Origin: JAJYVH01 sp964548595
Lineage (GTDB): Archaea; Micrarchaeota; Micrarchaeia; Micrarchaeales; CABMGC01
Length of the DNA: 6,022 nt
Assembly (NCBI GenBank): GCA_964548595.1
Contig: CAZJQO010000034.1
Span: 1-6,022 of the forward strand
Direction of reading: 5' to 3'
Of this stretch, positions 4,378-6,022 are shown in pieces. Under the pieces are notes generated by a model, which searched no databases, was not told where the DNA came from, and saw only the letters and a list, made by a program, of their open reading frames with translations. The position numbers were made by a program, and so were the translations under genes. Position 1 is the stretch's first letter, and every line of letters begins with the position of its first letter.

Positions 4378-5658
4378 ATGAAGGCCTCTTACAAGGCATT
4401 TGCTGCGCTTTCGATAGTAGTACTGGAGATATCGTTCTGGTCGATAATGCTGCAGATTGGAGGCAGCAGGATAGGCATACTGCCCGAGCTCTTCTACGGC
4501 TTCCTGATAGGCTCGGTAGCTTCTGTGGCAATAAGCCTTGCGATCAACAGGGGCAGGGGGATCGCAGTGATTGCAAGGCAACCGCGCATGCTCGGCATAA
4601 TTATAGCGGCAGGGCTCTTCAATGACCTCCTCACGCAACTATTCCTTGGCATAGGCACGCTTGGCACCAACGCCTCGATAGGCTCGATACTCTACAGGAC
4701 ATGGCCCATCTTCGTGGCCCTGCTCGCTCCGCTGGTGCTCAGGCAGAAGGTCAGGAGCATGCAGTATGTTGCAATACTGATAGGCTTCGTTGGTGTTTAC
4801 GTGATAGCAAGCAGCGGCACTCTGGCGAGCTTCGGAGCGGCGCAGGCGCCGTATCTGGGCGCGCTGCTCGTGGCTGCGCTCTGCAGCGCGTTCTCGATAC
4901 TGGCGATGAACAAGTACAACGTCGACACCGCCGGAGCGATAGCGCTGTTCAATGTCTCATCGTTCATAGCGATAACGGCCATAATACTGGCCACTGGAAC
5001 AAGCATAAGCATAGCGCTCACTCCGGCCGTTGTCATCTCACTGCTCTTCCTCGGCATCGTCGCTTACGCAATAGGCACGATGCTCTACTATCATGTTGTA
5101 AAATCCTTGGGCTCGTTGATCACCGGCAATGCGGTGTTGTCCGTTCCTTTCGTCACCATAATCTTCTCGTTCCTTCTTCTCAACACACCCATAGAGCCCT
5201 ATTACATAGCGGCTGCACTTCTGATCAGCATCGGTATATTTTTGCAGCGCCACTATGCCACATCTCAGGAACGCAAGACGAGGAACAGGGTGCTCGACAG
5301 GCTAACCATGTTTGACGTTACCGGAGCATTCGTAAGCAGCAGCAACAAGGAGATAATGCAGGGCATAGCCGGGGAGAACCGCGCGTTTGCCATAAAGCTC
5401 GTGAGAGAGGGAAACGATGGGGAGCGGCACATTGGCGTTTTCGGCAAGTACGACTGCGTCTCGTTCACAAGCAAGAAGCCCCACTGGGCGGCTACTGCAG
5501 AAGAAATGCTTACCATAAGGGACGCCATGGATCTTGGAGAGGGCGAGACCGCGCTGATAGGCATGGGGCATCCAGACAGGCTGGAAGACGCCTTCGCAGA
5601 GTTCGTATCCTCGGCCGGCGCGCTGCCTGAGGAGCCGGAAACAGACTGGAAGAGGTAA
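4378..5658 (+). CDS. EamA/DMT-family transporter with extra C-terminal soluble domain
   Basis: The 426-residue product is an integral membrane protein of the drug/metabolite transporter superfamily, whose members mostly export metabolites, amino acids or drugs. Ten hydrophobic segments are visible at about residues 7-27, 36-56, 71-92, 101-121, 128-147, 157-177, 185-207, 212-238, 247-268 and 273-290, in the two five-helix halves of EamA proteins. Segment four contains GSILYRTWPIFVALLAPLVL followed by LRQKV, the family's loop with a conserved basic/Gln stretch; the second half has the matching LSVPFVTIIFSFLLLNTPIE. A typical family member ends near residue 290-300. Here about 135 hydrophilic residues follow, including LTMFDVTGAFVSSSN, HIGVFGKYDCVSFTSKK and ETALIGMGHPDRLEDAFAEF, probably cytoplasmic. 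I do not recognise that domain; it may be regulatory. The gene is divergent from the Lrp-type regulator, which suggests effector-controlled export. The substrate is not determinable. Confidence 0.85.
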   Translation: MKASYKAFAALSIVVLEISFWSIMLQIGGSRIGILPELFYGFLIGSVASVAISLAINRGRGIAVIARQPRMLGIIIAAGLFNDLLTQLFLGIGTLGTNASIGSILYRTWPIFVALLAPLVLRQKVRSMQYVAILIGFVGVYVIASSGTLASFGAAQAPYLGALLVAALCSAFSILAMNKYNVDTAGAIALFNVSSFIAITAIILATGTSISIALTPAVVISLLFLGIVAYAIGTMLYYHVVKSLGSLITGNAVLSVPFVTIIFSFLLLNTPIEPYYIAAALLISIGIFLQRHYATSQERKTRNRVLDRLTMFDVTGAFVSSSNKEIMQGIAGENRAFAIKLVREGNDGERHIGVFGKYDCVSFTSKKPHWAATAEEMLTIRDAMDLGEGETALIGMGHPDRLEDAFAEFVSSAGALPEEPETDWKR

Positions 5659-5709
5659 CGGGCTCTCGGCGCACAGGCAGATGCATGGCTCAGGCTGATG
5701 TATGGTAAT

Positions 5710-5715
5710 AAAAAA
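5710..5715 (-). terminator. T-run terminator downstream of 16S rRNA
   Basis: Six consecutive T on the minus strand (TTTTTTATTA) lie about 60 bases beyond the predicted 16S 3' end. Archaeal termination often needs only such a tract; no strong hairpin precedes it. It implies that the 16S transcript ends before reaching the convergent transporter gene. Confidence 0.5.
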
Positions 5716-5777
5716 GCAGACTTAGCCTTGAGGACTTATGCAGGAGCGCAAACCGAGCGATGCACGATAACCAATTC

Positions 5778-6022
5778 GAGGTGATCTATCCGCAGGTTCC
5801 CCTACGGATACCTTGTTATGACTTAACCCTCCTCACAAAACTTTAGTTCGAAAGCGCCAGGAGGCGCTGCCTCACTAAAACCTCGCTTGGGTGATTTGAC
5901 AGGCGGTGTGTGCAAGGAGCGGGGACACATTCACCGCTCGTTAGTGACAAGCGATTACTAGGGATTCCAGCTTCATGAGGGCGAGTTCCAGCCCTCAATC
6001 CGAACTTTGACTGCTTTTGGGG
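5778..6022 (-). rRNA. rrs: 16S ribosomal RNA, 3' portion (5' part beyond the window)
   Basis: On the minus strand the universal landmarks run in order: CCCTAGTAATCGC, GGTGAAT, the archaeal CTCCTTGCACACACCG, helix 44 with its GCGCC-TCCT-GGCGC tip, GTCATAACAAGG, GTAGGGGAACCTGCGG of helix 45 with the GGAA dimethyladenosine loop, and GATCACCTC, the anti-Shine-Dalgarno tail. The 3' end is placed at CACCTC (5778), although a few more bases may belong. A1408, A1492, A1493 and U1498 (E. coli numbering) are kept. C1404 is U and G1497 is A, a compensated pair; A/G1508 is U and U/C1527 is A, again compensated. The downstream flank has a T-run and then a convergent protein gene, with no tRNA-Ala or 23S start within about 120 bases. 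Confidence 0.97.

Noticed and set aside
4701..5315. 204-codon plus-strand ORF
   Set aside because: It is a different-frame shadow of the transporter gene, with His/Arg-rich composition typical of an out-of-frame reading.
5716..5777. tRNA-Ala or 23S start downstream of the 16S
   Set aside because: The 62 bases between the 16S end and the T-run show no tRNA motifs, and the transporter gene follows.

Overview
This is an archaeal window, probably from a small-genome DPANN-type lineage related to ARMAN/Micrarchaeota. Supporting it are an archaeal/eukaryotic-type ribosomal protein uS15 with its N-terminal extension, the archaeal/eukaryotic-only protein eS1 (S3Ae), an archaeal 16S rRNA 3' end, an archaeal class III prepilin signal, TATA-box promoters and apparently leaderless genes. 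The lineage call is inference: the prepilin N-terminus resembles proteins I recall from ARMAN-type genomes, and the 16S differs from common PCR primers, as reported for ARMAN. No lineage search was possible.

Layout, left to right. A minus-strand prepilin-like gene runs off the left edge (1-290). A divergent promoter region (291-492) precedes a two-gene ribosomal operon, rps15-rps3ae (493-1524, plus). It converges on a DUF488/YeaO-family gene (1526-1891, minus) with one base between the stop codons. Positions 1892-2196 hold no convincing gene. Next is an apparently frameshifted small secreted-protein gene (2197-2344, plus), which again meets a convergent stop with a one-base gap. Opposite it is a LAGLIDADG-fold protein (2346-2846, minus) that has lost both catalytic acids. 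Upstream of that are a 47-codon gene (2897-3040, minus) and a possible structured RNA or structured leader (about 3060-3155, minus) with its own TATA box.

The right half holds a divergent pair: a tandem Lrp/AsnC-type regulator (3249-4265, minus) and an EamA/DMT-family transporter with an extra C-terminal soluble domain (4378-5658, plus). A perfect 9-bp inverted repeat lies between their promoters, which suggests a regulator controlling its neighbouring small-molecule exporter. The window ends in the 3' part of a 16S rRNA gene on the minus strand (5778-6022). A T-run follows it after about 60 bases, then the convergent transporter gene, so no 23S rRNA or tRNA lies immediately downstream.

Two expression styles appear. 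The ribosomal operon uses a leader or intergenic Shine-Dalgarno sequences that fit the CACCUC tail of the 16S. The Lrp regulator, the LAGLIDADG protein and perhaps the transporter have TATA elements about 25 bases before the start codon and no Shine-Dalgarno, as expected for leaderless mRNAs. The most distinctive signals are two compensatory base-pair changes in the 16S decoding region and helix 45, the candidate RNA at 3060-3155, the degenerate LAGLIDADG protein and the fused transporter domain.
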